A DNA stretch of 64,000 bases from Phaseolus vulgaris (taxonomy: Eukaryota; Streptophyta; Magnoliopsida; Fabales; Fabaceae), in NCBI RefSeq assembly GCF_000499845.2, contig NC_023758.2:42391524-42455523 (forward strand), read 5' to 3'. A program made the position numbers and the translations under genes. Position 1 is the first letter of the stretch, and each line of letters starts with the position of its first letter. This document shows, piece after piece, positions 42,671 to 56,500 of the stretch. A model generated the notes under the pieces. It worked only from the letters and a program-made list of their open reading frames with translations, was not told the DNA's origin and did not search any database.

Positions 42671-45600
42671 TTAATGAGTTGTAACTGGTGTAAGAGGCAC
42701 TTCCCCTTTTGCCCCTTCTTCCACCTTGTTCCAGTGCTTGTCAACATCCACGGAACTTTTTTGGCTCTCGAACCCTTTTGCTGTGTCATAAGAAGCATGT
42801 AGTCCCAGTAGCACATAGTATACCAAGAGGAACCCTGTCCACACCCCAAACCTGATAAATGAATCTTTATCAATTGAGCCAAGAAGGAATATGTTAATGG
42901 CAATAGATAAAGAAGGTAGCCATGGAACCAAAGGCACCCCCCATAGTTTCGGTTGCTTTGCCTGTGGAACACAAAGCCAAAGACCCCCAGTCCCTAAAAT
43001 CCACAACGGCACGAAAACTGCATACCCAATCCAACCATCACTGATCGCCCAATAGCCAGAAATTCCACACGAAGACCCTAAAATCAGCACAAGGCACAGA
43101 ATGAGCTTCACTTTATTCCCCTTTGTGGTCACTCCACTTGAGTAATAGCGGCGCACTAGAAGCGCCACAGCCACAAGCATGAAGATGAAGAGAGTGGAAA
43201 TTGACAAGAGGTTGGAGAGAATATTAAGATTAGTGAAGAAAGCAATCACGGCTGTAGCTGCAAGCATGGAAATTGTGGCATTGACGGGTGTCCCAGTTTT
43301 CTCATCAACATGAGCAAACCAAGGAGGCATCATGTGGGTACGTGCAATGTGGGTTAGGTAACGAGCTTGACCCACCGCACTCACCAACAACACAGTGGTC
43401 ATTCCCTTCAACGCCCCAAATGCAACAATGTACTTAGCCCAATCCATTCCCACAGCACTAAACGCAACCGAATAGGGAGCATCTGGGTCAATGTCGGTGT
43501 AGCTTTGCATGAGGCATAGTGTCACTGCTAGCGAGCAATATGCGAATGTTGTAATCACCATTGAGCCCACAAGACCAATGGGAATGTCCCTCGCAGGGTT
43601 CTTGGTTTCCTCAGCCATGGTTGAGACAGCATCAAAGCCAACATAGGCAAAGAAAAGAACGGCTGAAGCCTTGAACACGCCACGAACTCCAAAAGGCATA
43701 AAAGGGGTGTAGTTTTCGGTGTTGGCCTTCGTGAGGCCTGCGATGATGATGAAGGCAATGACAATTAAGTGAAAGATTGTGGCAATGAAATTGAATATTG
43801 AAGAGCCTTTGGTGCTGTACACTGCAAGGATAGTGATGGCTATGAGGACTCCGATGGATATAGGGTCAAGATGGCCATAGTCAGGGTTCATTTTGTGGAC
43901 TACTATACGAAAATCATCAGGGTGATGGCCACAGAGGGTGGCGAAATAAGAAGTCCATGACCGAGCCACGGCGGCGCCGCTGACTACATACTCCAGGAGG
44001 ATGTTTCCGGCAGCTATGAAGGCCACAAATTCTCCCAGTTCTACTCTTAAGTACGCAAATGATCCACCTGACAAAAACAACACATAGCCAAAATGCTTAT
44101 TAGTTGTAACAAAACAAGATTAATAGTTCCATATAGCATTTTCTTCTCACACTTTAGAAAAGTCAAACTTATGTTTTCTCGTGAAATTAGGTACGTATAA
44201 GATTCTTGAGACAGATGAGTTCGTATTACCAAATTGGATTTTTTATAAAAGTATAAGTTTAATTTATTTTTTTAAAAAAAAGTTAAGCTGAAGTCAACAT
44301 CAGCATTAAAGTGGTGTAAGACCAGAAGCTATTCATATCGGCAAGGAAAAGATTTTGTTGACACAAAAAGCCAAATACATACCTATGACAAATCATTATA
44401 ATAATATAATAATTTTTATATTAAAAAATAAATTAAATATAATTAAAATATTAATTTATTTATTTGTCAAAGTGTATGTTTATTATTGTGGATGGTTGAA
44501 TATATCATCATTCTATCAAAAATTTAAAATTAAGAAAAAATATATTTTAATAATTTATGGAACTGTATATTTATGTGATGAATTTAAAAATAAATATACA
44601 TAATAAAAGGTTGGTTTGGAAATAAATTATATAAAAAATATTAAAATAATAATATTAAATTTGTTTTATATGAAAAATTAAGGTTTGAAAATGTATTATT
44701 ACACAACTAAATTACACCATTTTTATGCTTTTTGAGCAGTCTAAAATATCATTTCCTTTACATATATTTTAATTACACTTCATATGTCACATAAAAGTTG
44801 AAAGGCGGAGAAATAAATAGGTTTAGAAATAAATATATATAATAAAAGATAAATTTATAGTTAAAAATATTAAAATAATAATATTAAAAGTTTTAATACG
44901 GGGTGAAGTAAAAAATTGGAGTCGTAAAATGTATCATTGTCGTAATTTGACTCTTGGACTTTATTTTCTCTTTACAGACACTGCTGCTGCTGCAATAGTC
45001 ATAAAAAATAATTCCTAGACACTATTTTTTTTTTTTATCTTATTTCAATTTTAGAACCTTTTTAATAATAAAATATTTTATTTTCTTAATAAAAATTAAA
45101 ATAAACAAATTTTTAAAATAAAATAATAATATATTTGATTCCTATGATTACGCGGGAGATTATCACAGATACTTTAACTTTGTAATCATCCACATTATTC
45201 AAATCCAACTCATTGGGCCTTTTACCAATTAGTCATTCATATGCACTCACTCGGTCAATTAATCACACCCTCTTATGCATAACATAGATATTCTCAAACT
45301 TTAGGAACCAATCAAGTTACCCAAACTTCACATCGACTACAACAAACTTTTTTTTATATAATAGATAACGATCATTTTTTTATTAACAAATATCACTAAT
45401 ACCTTCACTGTTATAAATAATTGAGTAATAATTTAAATGTTCGTTTCTGAACCTTCTTAATAACTAATAAAGACAAATGAATATATAATGTATTAAAAAT
45501 TAATATTTATATTTATTTAAACTAATTGGTTTCTTAAATAATAATAATAAAAATTCTAAAATCTAACTTTTATAATCAAGGTTTTTTTATTTAAAACCCT

Positions 45601-46120
45601 AGATTCAAAGCAGTTATTTTTGTATATGAAGATTTAAACGTGTTCTTGTCTGAAATCCTGAAAAGTGAACCTGTGCGCAAGCAAAAGAGAGAGTGCAAGA
45701 GACGGAACCTGCGACGGGGATTTCCACCGCGAACTCGGTGTAGCAGAAGACGGAGAACAAGGCGGAGACACCGGAAACGACGTAGGAGAGCACCACGGCG
45801 GGTCCGACCTCTGTCCTGGCCTCGAGGCCGGTGAGGACGAATATGCCGGAGCCGATGACGGCGCCGATGCCGAACCACATGAGGTCCCACCAGTTGAGCG
45901 TCTTCTTCATCTCGTGGCTGCTCCGAGCCTTCATCTCCACGATTTCCGTGTGGTCCTCGGATCGACTCAGCACTCGATCCTTCAGCCTCCAGGGCGTGTC
46001 CATAATCGCTCTGGCGTAGTTCTCCCAACTCTTGAACGACTCCTCCGGGAAGAAGTCGTTTCGCCGGAATGTCAATCCCCGCCGCCGCACTCCGCCGTGA
46101 ATCGCGTCCTCACCTCCCAT
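42671..46120 (-). CDS. CAT1: Cationic amino acid transporter (CAT1/CAT5/CAT8 type, APC superfamily)
   Basis: Two exons: 46120-45709 and 44067-42671, joined at the codon for the second Gly of EIPVAGGSFAYLRVELG; 1809 bases, 602 residues, close to the usual ~590. It encodes a multi-span (about 14) plasma-membrane permease of basic amino acids. Signatures: DLMWFGIGAVIGSGIFVLTG (first helix, substrate-binding unwound GSG), VVLSYVVSGVSALFSVFCYT, GFDAVSTMAEETKNP, IVAFGALKGMTTVLL, GQARYLTHIARTHMMPPW, VPLVPWLPSLSIAINIFLLG and the C-terminal YDTAKG. The N-terminal tail (RNDFFPEESFKSWENY, TPWRLKDRVLSRS) is that of the CAT1/5/8 clade; I cannot tell these three apart. Exon 1 is strikingly GC-rich compared with exon 2 and with the AT-rich surroundings, which leaves long open frames on its opposite strand. 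Part of exon 1 and intron 1 is duplicated at 560-817. Nothing in the reading frame is broken. Confidence 0.95.
44582..44950. repeat. Diverged direct repeat in CAT intron 1
   Basis: About 130 bases beginning aaataaatatacataataaaa at 44588 recur at 44828 (aaataaatatatataataaaa). Both copies continue through ttaaaataataatattaaa and a gaaaatgtat / gtaaaatgtatcatt stretch. Period about 240 bases, diverged and AT-rich, so low complexity may exaggerate the similarity. Confidence 0.45.
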
Positions 46121-49100
46121 CCTGCTGAGTGCAACGTATACCTGTGAGAGAGCTGTAACAGAAAGAAAAACAAAACGACAGTGCGTTTTAGAAAATTGAA
46201 TGAAAGAAAGCCGTTTCTTAGTTTTTGCTTACTGCAGAATCGGTGTGCCTGGTATTGTGGCGTAGAGTTAAGACTTATAATGTGCATGACATTGAAATCA
46301 CAATTGGTTGACTTAAATAATAATAATAATGAATTTTGCGTTATAGAAGGTATAAATAATAATAATGAGGAAAATGTAGAGTATATTTGGAAAAAAAATG
46401 CACTCACTAAAGACTTTTATTGTATCTTGGATTATATATATGAGAGCATTTGAGTGAGAAATTGTTTATTTTGGAAAAGAAAAGACAGTGTTTATAGATG
46501 AAGTTTGGAAATGCACATGGTATGATAGAGAGGAAGAAAATGAGTCACATGGAGACACGTTGAAGTCAAAGATGTAAACTACAATATCCCTCACTTCATT
46601 CACATACACAAAGATTCTTTTAGTTCATCACACTATTATATTACCAACCAAAATTTTAATTCATCTTTTCATTTTAATCAATACTTAAAACTCATCAAAT
46701 TTTTACTATATACTTTTCTTTAAAAAAACATGTTAAATCATTCCCATCACATATATTTTTTTTAATCCATTATGTGATAATTTGCTTTTAAATAAATACC
46801 TTTTCTAATTAGTTTTTAATATTTATTATCTTCAATAAATAATTTTAAGAAAAAAATATTTAAACTGAATCAAAATATACAAAAAAAATTTATCATTAAT
46901 ATTTTTTTTTGTATGAAATTTTGAATTTGCATATTGTTGATACTTCTGTTAATTAGGATATATAGATTCTAATCTTATTCTTTAAACTTATAAAATAAAT
47001 TTTCAAAAGATAGCATTATTGTATAATCAACAATTAAGTCAAAGTAATGAATTATATGGAATTGATTAATGAATTATCGTACATTGCATAAATTTTTATA
47101 ATGAATTTGTCTAACTAATTTGTGTATTGATTTATTTATTAATTATTTCATATACTATATTAATACAAATACATGAATTGATGAATTTAAATCAGACTAA
47201 TTTAATAACTCATTTTCCTAATTATTTTATATTAATTTAATTTTACATATATTAAAAAATGCTATATATTCTATTATACTATATAAAAATAGAGTAGTCA
47301 GTGAGTTATTGTAAATTATATTTTATTAAATGATTTTTATAATTATTAATGTGTACCGAGAGGGAAGGTAAATAATACACGTATAATTCATACAAATTAT
47401 TCTATCATTCATCAATTTTAAATAAAAAATTTATACATTTTTCAAATTCACGCTTAAATTAAAGTTTCTTTCACATAAATTATATTTATAAAATTTATAT
47501 TATCCAAAAATTATTTAATATCTCCTTTATATATCAAAATGTTGTAATATAATTTTTTAAAAATATACATCAATATTAAAATTGTCATCTAATTACTTGC
47601 ATATTTCATAAGAATTGACATATACATGATCAAAATAATGTGTAGTTATAACTCAATACTTTAGATTGATTAAAATTAAAATTTATATGAAGCTATTAAT
47701 AATGAGATAATTTGTGTAAGTTATAAGGAAAGAGATCAAATGAGATCACAACAACTTACACCATCCAATTGAAATATATTACTCCAAGTTAAAAAGAAAG
47801 GAATAGAATCTTGTTACTTTTTGTTAAAATTAATGTCCCATTATTCCATAAAATATAGAAAGTGGGAAAAAGAAAAAGGAAGCAACATTGATTTTTCTGC
47901 AACTTTAAATATGACTCCATTATATTTTGTTTTGTTATAATGGTCATCAATGGGAAGGTAGTGATATATGAATTGAAATTAAATTGAAGGGATGGCAAAA
48001 TATTCATATAAAAACCCTTGAGCTTAATTAGGAAGTAAATTTTTAGGTTTTATAGTTGATTATAATTATCAAGAATTGTATACTTTAATATAGTAAAAAA
48101 ATTTATAATAACTATTTTTATTTTTTTACACTTCAAATTCATATTATAACATAATATAGTTGTCATTTTCTTCAAAATTAAAAATATTAATATAACTGAC
48201 TTTATCAATATTATATAAGTAAAAACATCAAGTAATTATAATTTTTAAACTTTAATGATTTTAAACATATTACATAAATAAAAAAATATTTAAGTTACTA
48301 ATTTCAATATTTTAAAAAAACTAATAAAATAAAATAATTATAATTTTAAAATATTACACGAGTAAAAAAATATTTTATCAACTTTTTCATTATACTTTTA
48401 TAAAATATAATAGTAGTAATAATATTGTGGTTACTCTCATTTTCCTTATCTTTTATTTTTCCCCCATTTTGTTCTCAATTTTATTTTCTTAATTCTTCTT
48501 TCATGTTGTCGTGGTAGTAGACTTATTCCAAAACATTTCTACCCGATAAATTTCCTTTCAGGCTAAATATCTTTTTAAATTAAATTTCTTTTAAAAAAAT
48601 TATAGTATTTAAGTTTCACGTTGATTTGGTTAGTTGATATAAAAGTAATTATCTTATCTAGTTTGCTTCTTCATTTAATTTTAGTATGATTTGGTTATTT
48701 GTTTTGAGGTGTCTAGTATTGTACCGAAAATCTAACTCTTTAAAATTATTATTAGGATTTCAAGTAACTCCTAATTAAGAGAATTTATTTCAAATTACAT
48801 TGAGTATTATTCTTATTGATATTGAATTGATGAATTGTGTATTAAAATGGAATTTAATAGAACTATTATTTTAGTCATCAACTGAATTGAACAATACTTC
48901 TCGTCACTCGAATCATCACTCAAATTAATAGTAAAAGCTTATCACTCAAATTAATAGTAAAAGCTTAACAGAGAGACAACCATATATTATTTCTTCCTTT
49001 TGAAAGGCTACTTACTTAATATCTAATTTAATTAATATAACAACTAATTATTTTTTATTTTTAAAAATTATTTTTATTTAATAATTTTATTGTAATGACG

Positions 49101-51112
49101 ATAAAATAACCCTGGAAGTATCTCTTTCACTAAATGCACCTTTCTAATCACCAATAACACTAGCTAGTGACTTTTTTTTAAAAAAAAAAAACACTTCAAA
49201 ATTAGTACCTCCCTTATAAATTCCGCCCGTCATTGAAAAGTATATAGAGACTCTACCTTTACTGTAATTGACTTATTCCAACTAAACATTACCAAAAGTT
49301 ACAATAATTATAAAAAAATCAAGAAAGATAAAACTATAATAAAATTCTTAATATTATTTCAGATTAATTTGATTCAATTTAATATATTTATAAAATACAA
49401 TTTTAATACTCAAATCACTTGTGATTAAATTAGCTTAATTCAGATAAAATATGATTAATAAATTAAACCGATATAATTATTTGGGTTTAGATTCTGAAAT
49501 GGTAGCGTGAGTACTTGCTTTCTGATAATTCTCGCGACTTGACTATTCAACTAGATAACGTAATTCATTCCATCACTTATTATGGATTATTTGTCATCCC
49601 CTTTCTCTAAAATAATACATTTTTATACCTGTTTGAAAAATATTTATAGATTCCATTTTACAGATATTCTATTTCACTTTTATTTTTTAAGGTTTAAAAA
49701 AATAAAGTATAAATTCAAATAAAATTACATAATAAAATATTAGTATAAATAAAATTAATCCTTTTAAAATTAAATTACATACATTAAAATATATAAAAAA
49801 AATGTTTTAGATTGCAGTGATATGTAGACGTTGTAAGTGTCGCTATTTCTGAATGTTGAAAGTGATGAATAATACAAATATAGTAAAATGAAAAAAAAAT
49901 GGTATAGAATGAAAGTCATCATAAAAAACAAGAATATTTATTGACATGACATTAAATCTTTCTATTTGCCAAGACTCTAATCAGAATTAGGAATCAAAAC
50001 CCAAGAAGTGGCCAAAACTCTACTTCGTAAAAATAATATTATTAGTTTATCATATTATATATTATTTTTAAATATTTTTCTAATATTTATTATATTATAT
50101 ATAATATGTTTTACATAAAAAAAAAAGATGTTGGACTTAAAGTGAGGCGCAGATACTAAAAAGAGCAGGCAATTACTTCACCATATATGCACCCAATTTG
50201 TTTTAGTATGAAAAAAGAAAATGTCCTTGAATAAAATAGAATTACATATAAAAATATATTTCAGATCTTCTTTTTTTTGGAGTATGTTTTTAGATTTTTT
50301 TTCTTAAATTTTTTTTTTTGTGTTGTGAATTTGTTTTTAAATGGATTTTGATTTTTGAATTTTTATTTATGAAACACAATAATCTTTTTCGTATCTAGTT
50401 TTTCATAATATATTATTTTCAATTTTAGATTTTCGTTTTTAAAGTAAGAGATTTTCGGAAATTTAAAACTATGTAAGGTGCAGGTTAAAAAAAATTGGAT
50501 GTAGGAAGAATTTGTCAAAATAACAAGAGAGGAGTAAAAAAGAATATTACTTCCAGCACCCTCATATTTAATTGCACCTTGGTTTAGTCATTTTGCCGTT
50601 AGAATGAAGTGCAGTTAGTAATAATATGGGTCCAGGAAAAAGAAATCCGAAAAAAATAGACACTGATATGACCCAACCCACTAACACCAAAGAGAAAAGG
50701 AGAACAGGGATGTGTGGGTGAGAAGGAGAAGGCAGCATGAACCCCAAAAGGGCGAGAAACTGAAGAGAGAAGCAGTGAAGGACGAATTTTTACCTAGGTC
50801 TGTTCTGCATAAATCGTCACTGTGCTTCTACTTGCTCTTGCATTTGACGGCTCTTCCAATTGATTCTAGTGATGTGAAGATATATGTATCCGAAAGGTCC
50901 TAATATAATACCATGATGATTAGCTCATAAACATGTGATTTTTGTTTTTGTGGTTCTAGGAAATCGATTTCTTGTTTTAGTATCAACTCTCATTTTGTAT
51001 CGAATGCTGTCTTCCTAGCGGTAGGAGGATCTTTCTGTAGCTTTTATTGGAGCGAAGTGTGGATTTCGATAACTATAAGTCCAAAGGGAATCTGCGTGTG
51101 CTAGTTTATATT
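46121..51112. other. Intergenic region between divergent CAT and WTF9 genes
   Basis: The left end should contain the CAT leader and promoter (minus strand); a TATA-like tatatatgagag lies near 46434. The right end, from about 50690, is GC-richer and holds the probable WTF9 leader, with a likely leader intron ending in ttctag near 50960. The 4 kb between are A/T-rich with no gene recognised and only chance frames. Confidence 0.45.
48915..48966. repeat. Perfect 26-bp tandem duplication
   Basis: atcactcaaattaatagtaa plus aagctt is present twice in direct succession (48915-48940, 48941-48966) with no mismatch. Intergenic. Confidence 0.9.
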
Positions 51113-52393
51113 ATGTTCCGTGGGGTATTTGGTATTGCGAGAAATTCTGGTTTTGTTCACGGTTATGAACAAGGATACATTTACCAGCAGAAGTTTAGTC
51201 TGGTGAACATAAAATTGAAATGGGTAAAAGATAGGACATTGGATGGTGTTGTTGCTGGTCAAAGGGATGTTAAGGCAACTGGGACCCTTGTCTCCATCAT
51301 ACATTCTTCTTCCCAATGCTGTCTTCCAATATACCATCTTTCCCGCTACCGTGGACAACTTGATCTTCCCGGGGACCTCAAACTCTCTACCTTCATCAGA
51401 AGATATCCGAATATATTTATTGAGTCCTGTTTCCTTGATACTGGAGGCTCTCCAGTCCCATGGTTCAGTTTGAGTCCTGAAGCCTTGGATCTCCACTACC
51501 AGGAAGTCAGCATCATTCAGCAACGTCAGTTGGAACTCAGGGATAGGCTGTGTAAATTGCTTATGCTCACAAGCGATAGGACCCTTCCACTACAAACCAT
51601 TGACCAGTTAAAATGGGATTTGGGTTTACCATATGATTACCAGCATTCTTTTATTCCAAATCACCCTGAAAGATTCTCATATGTTCGGCTTCCTGATGAT
51701 CGTGTTGGGTTGAAATTGTTATTTTGGGATGACGAGCTTGCCATCTCGGAGTTACAGAAGAATAGTTATCTACAACAAAAGGGAGAAGAAGACATAAAAA
51801 ATGGAACGTTAGCATTTTCAGTTAGTTTTACCAGGGGTTTTGGTTTGAAAAGAAAATGCATGGAGTGGTTGAAAGAGTGGCAGAAACTCCCCTATACTTC
51901 ACCTTACACCAATGCCTCTCATTTGGATCCCCGTACTGATGTATCTGAGAAAAGGGTTGTTGGAGTCTTCCATGAGCTCCTTCACCTTACACTTCATAAA
52001 CAAACTGAGCGCAAGAATGTCAGCAACTTGCGTAGACCCCTGGCACTGCCTCAGAAGTTTACTAAAGCTTTTGAACGTCATCCTGGTATATTTTATATTT
52101 CCAAGAAGAGTGACACCCAAACAGTTGTTCTCAGGGAGGCCTATTACGGTCAAGAACCTGTGCAGAATCATCCCCTTGTACAAATTAGAGAGGAATTTGC
52201 AAGCCTAATGAAGAAAGGGCTATTGGATAGGAGTAGGGGTGTATACAAAAGAAACAGGGATACTAATTCGGTGGATGGTTTCAGAAACGAGGCTTGCATT
52301 GCTGATGAAACTAACCAGCTTAGTTCTAAGGATAAATCAGATTCCATCTTATATGATTATGATTCAGATAGCCCTCTACAAAGCTCTTGCTGA
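51113..52393 (+). CDS. WTF9: PORR-domain organellar splicing factor, WTF9 type
   Basis: Single-exon frame of 426 residues. The first real ATG is at 51113 (MFRGVFGIARNSGFVHGYEQ); upstream codons in frame lack an ATG. The protein is a plant organelle RNA recognition (PORR) factor. Family signatures in order: YQQKFSLVNIKLKWVKDRTL, LPGDLKLSTFIRRYPNIFIE, LCKLLMLTSDRTLPLQTIDQ, KWDLGLPYDYQHSFI, PERFSYVRLPDDRVGLKLLFW, FTRGFGLKRKCMEWLKEWQK, LPYTSPYTNASHLDPRTD, SEKRVVGVFHELLHLTLHKQ, ERKNVSNLRRPLALPQKFTK and FERHPGIFYISKKSDTQTV. These match Arabidopsis At2g39120 (WTF9), which is needed to splice the mitochondrial rpl2 and ccmFC group II introns and hence for cytochrome c maturation. The short basic N-terminus fits a mitochondrial presequence. 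The tail after about residue 385 is acidic, Ser/Asp-rich and poorly conserved. Intronless structure is usual for PORR genes. It converges with DDB1. Confidence 0.93.
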   Translation: MFRGVFGIARNSGFVHGYEQGYIYQQKFSLVNIKLKWVKDRTLDGVVAGQRDVKATGTLVSIIHSSSQCCLPIYHLSRYRGQLDLPGDLKLSTFIRRYPNIFIESCFLDTGGSPVPWFSLSPEALDLHYQEVSIIQQRQLELRDRLCKLLMLTSDRTLPLQTIDQLKWDLGLPYDYQHSFIPNHPERFSYVRLPDDRVGLKLLFWDDELAISELQKNSYLQQKGEEDIKNGTLAFSVSFTRGFGLKRKCMEWLKEWQKLPYTSPYTNASHLDPRTDVSEKRVVGVFHELLHLTLHKQTERKNVSNLRRPLALPQKFTKAFERHPGIFYISKKSDTQTVVLREAYYGQEPVQNHPLVQIREEFASLMKKGLLDRSRGVYKRNRDTNSVDGFRNEACIADETNQLSSKDKSDSILYDYDSDSPLQSSC

Positions 52394-53528
52394 TATATGT
52401 GAATGTGGTATTTCTATTTGGCCACTGTCTTAACGTGGCTTGGATTAGTGAGAATCTTAAATCTGGCCTAGATGGGATGTTTGCATATTACTACTGTTCA
52501 GCCACCTCCTTCTGCCACCTTGTTTATGAAGATCTGTCAACAACCAAATATATCAGCAATGCTATCATCTTAACAAGGATGCCATTTTCGGATTAGATGT
52601 AATATTCTGGATTAAGGGTTACAGCTCAATCTCGTTAGAAGATTAGTGACATGGGGTATGGGTAAGACACATAAAAAGCTGCAATTCAATTCCCTGTAAT
52701 AAATTTTCGGTATCACTTTTTATGGGAGTCGAAAATTTAGCTCAAAAGCTATGACATAATACAGAAGCATCTTTTTTTTTTTCAGGCGTTCATTGGAGGT
52801 GATTTTTACAAATCAAATAATCTCCCTGAAAAACAGTTCGAATGAATTTGTTCTCATTATATTTATATGCAGCAAGTAAGTTTCAAAGCCCCATCCATTA
52901 AGGCTAAATATGAATACATTAGCAACGCATCTCTATTCCTGCAATTACATCAGAGTTGCATAGTATTTTTCTCACTTCAAATTCACGAACACTAAAAATA
53001 ATCGGATTCGTATCTTTACGCCCAGTCTGTTTTTGAGAAAAGAGAAAAATCTTGAAAGATAATGAGGATTATTGTAATTAAGCTGAAAATATTAATGTAA
53101 CTACCTTTTCTTTAGAAACGTGTAACTGTAAGCCTTATACTACCAACTTTCAATGACCAAACTTTGGTCTAGAATTCTTCGGCATTACGATTTCATAATA
53201 TTCTTCGAAAGAACGTTATAATGCATACTAATATTGGACGTCTGACCAGATTTTGTTTTCTGCGGGATTTGTTAGTTATCTTTTAGAGAACATCAACACA
53301 TAAATTACTAAGCAAATATTAGGAAATTGATAAAAGTATAGAAAGGAAAGCACCATTATGCCTTAGAACATGGCATTCATATCATACACCAATTGTGATT
53401 CATGTGTTGCAAAACAAACCGAATGTGAGCAGAGGTAAAAAAATATCATATAATATTATAGCCCCCACCCATACCCTGAAAAACAAAAAAGGAAGAAGGA
53501 CGCTAAGTGAGAAAAAAAAATAACAAAC
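52394..53528. other. Convergent 3' regions of WTF9 and DDB1
   Basis: About 1.1 kb between two stop codons facing each other. It must hold both 3' untranslated regions. No further gene, repeat or RNA gene recognised. Confidence 0.6.
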
Positions 53529-56500
53529 TCAGTGCAACCTCGTCAACTCTTCTACTCTTTTGCATAACTCCTCTACAGAAACATCCATTGCCTTGGAAAT
53601 TTCATCCATCTTACTGCGGTTGAGATCAAGAAATGATTCGATCAAATCTCCATCTAAAAAGTTTCTGGCTTCAACAGTTTTCTTCTCATTGTTAAATGAC
53701 CTCCATTGCTCATGGCTGAGTCCTCCAACACCTTTAATTACCTTCCTCAAATTTGACTGAAGTTTCTCCAAGAACACATATTGCTCGTGCGGAAGAGAAG
53801 CAATTACCCCAATAACACCATTAATGGTGCCAAAGATAACTGTTGGAATCTGCCCAACATCAGAATCTGGCAAGCGCATTACGAGGGAGCCATGCCGGAA
53901 CCGATTAATAAATTCTCCAAGGTGATACTCACCAACCACTTCAAGACGACCTCGCTCTTCGTCAGTGGCACCTTCACTATTTTTCCGAACAGTAAACAGA
54001 TTAAAATTATTTTCCGCACCAAGGTAAATGTCATCGTCAAGGATTTCAACAGCCGACATCCAATTTGCATTGTAGTCACGAGCTCTTTCCTCAATAGCAC
54101 CTTCTTCATGCTAACAATAAACAACAATTTATCATTACTAAAGAACATTTTAAAATAGAAATCCGTCACTCATCCAAAACGATAAGCAGCACAACAGTTT
54201 GAAATTTGACAAAACCAGATATAAGTTTGCGTCACAACAAATAAATTTAACCAAAAAAAGACAGCATTCGAAAGGTTAGCATAAGACAAAAAAAACTTAG
54301 CTTCAAGACAATTTAGAAGCTTACCTTATAGATTAACAAGGAAATTGACTTCATCAGATCACCGACTACAATAAAATCTCCTCTAGTTTGCACATAAAGA
54401 GCTAGGATGTGTCCATGATGTCCACATTCAGACTGCAATTCATGGGTTCCATCATCACGTAGCACCCATTTGTACAGCTGAATTTTTTGATTAATAGCAG
54501 CAAGCAATTTACCATTAAATGCATTCAAGCAATAAACAGCTCCTTTTGTCTCCTTCTCAGCAATTAGCTGTAGTTTTCCATCTTCAACAGTAAAAACAAG
54601 AATTCTTCCCTACATGTTTTAAAATGGAAAAAGTAAGCAGGTGTCAGAAGCTTTTACTAGAACATGCTGAAAAATTACAAATTTATCAACTTACTTTGGT
54701 TGGTTCATTTTCCTCTGGCAATACATATGCAGTTCCAACACAGTAATAAACATTATTATCATCTGAGAATGAGCAGCTAATTATAAAGCAACCATACTCA
54801 TATGTGTCAAGAGAGTAAGTTGATATGAACTCAAAAGTCTGGTCATCCAGTAAGCGGACAAAGTGCATTTCAGAGTCTTCTCCACTTGTTGGGTTGTATT
54901 TCAAACTACAAATAGCAAAAGTCCTGGAGTGCTCTTGGTGGCAGATACGCCGAGCATGCTCTCCAAGCGGTATAGAGCGAATATGTAGTTTTTGTATGTC
55001 ATCAATGGTGCCAATAGTAAGCTCACCTTCTTTCGCAATTGCCAAACTGTTGGAAGTTATGAACAGTGTATTCAGTACCATCACCTTTACATTAATGCAC
55101 AATACAAGATCCAAAAACAGCACAAGGTGGATATGTCAATAATTCTAGGAAGGCAAACTAACAAAAGAACCAAGATACCTGTCTGGAAAAGCAGCAGAAT
55201 TGAAAGGACACATGTGACTCACTTCCTTCAGATTTACATTACTATAAAGTAATTTTTTGTTACTACTGTAGATCACAGTTGGCCGATCAGATGCAGCGAA
55301 TACATGGGTAGTATTCTTCGAGGAGAACGTCCGTAGTGTAATGGGTTGTGTCCCAAGAGATACCTTTTTCCTATCTGTTAACTCGCCAGTACTTGTGTTC
55401 AGCATGAAGTTTAAGAGATGTCCATCACCGAGGGCACATAGCAAGTAAGATATCTGGAGAATAAAATTAAAAAAGTAACATTTGAGTAAGATATTTTTAA
55501 CAAGGAAAATGCAATTAAACTTGTGAATTAGTAGTTTAGCCATCCCTAAATTAATCCTTGAAGGACATTACAAAAATTAACATGAGAAGAGTAAAAGAAT
55601 ATTAGTGTTGCTGATATATATCCCTAGCATTGGCTACATGTAAAATCCAAAACCTCCACTCCAAAGATTTAAATGAGATGAGCATTTCATGGTATTTCAG
55701 AAACAAAAGAACTAAGCAGAATGACAGAATAAAAAAACTATAAAGCACATGAAAAAATAATACAAGGAAAGCCTACCCCTTCAAAGGCACAAAGAAGAAC
55801 AGAACGAGGTATGATCTCCCCTCCTAGCTGTTCCTTGGTGACGAGATTCAGGTCTGGAAGAGAAAAAATTCTAACACTTATGTCTGTCCACATTCCAACA
55901 GCTGCAAGCTGACTGTGATTGGGGTTTTCACCGATGGGATTTATGTCTAGACATGAAATCTCATACTCCAGTTGGGCATGTTTTACTTCTTGCAATATTC
56001 CATCTCCAATTTCCAGGTAAACTAAATGCCCTCCTCCTGTGGCCAACAACACCTGTATCAAGGTGTAATGATAGTTACCAATCCGACTGCAAATTCAGTG
56101 TGTATAGTCATCATAAAATCAAACATATAGATTGAAGGAAATTATATTAATGGAGACCTAGATAAATATCAAAGGCCAAGGATAGAAATTGTGGCCAACA
56201 TTAATACTAGTATCTGTATACCAATTGACCCAAATTATGTTTGGCTGACAATCACAAGTATAAAACTTATTCTAATGAAAATTTGGCACAAATTATATTA
56301 TTGTGTAAAATGTAGTCTGTAGCTTTAAGTGTATCAGAATCTAGAATTTTCTACCTTTTGGAAAGGGTCTTCCAGCTTTCAACTTTCGAGGAATTAAAAT
56401 AAGTAAAAATTGTATGCAACTTGATGATTTAACTTTTTTACCTTCAACATTCCACTGTTATTGGATTATTGTTTTATGTTAATAAAAAACATAGGACAAA

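Noticed and set aside
45665..46147. 160-residue open frame on the plus strand opposite CAT exon 1
   Set aside because: It is the mirror of a GC-rich transporter exon whose sense frame encodes conserved APC motifs; no start context, splice partner or family similarity supports the antisense frame.
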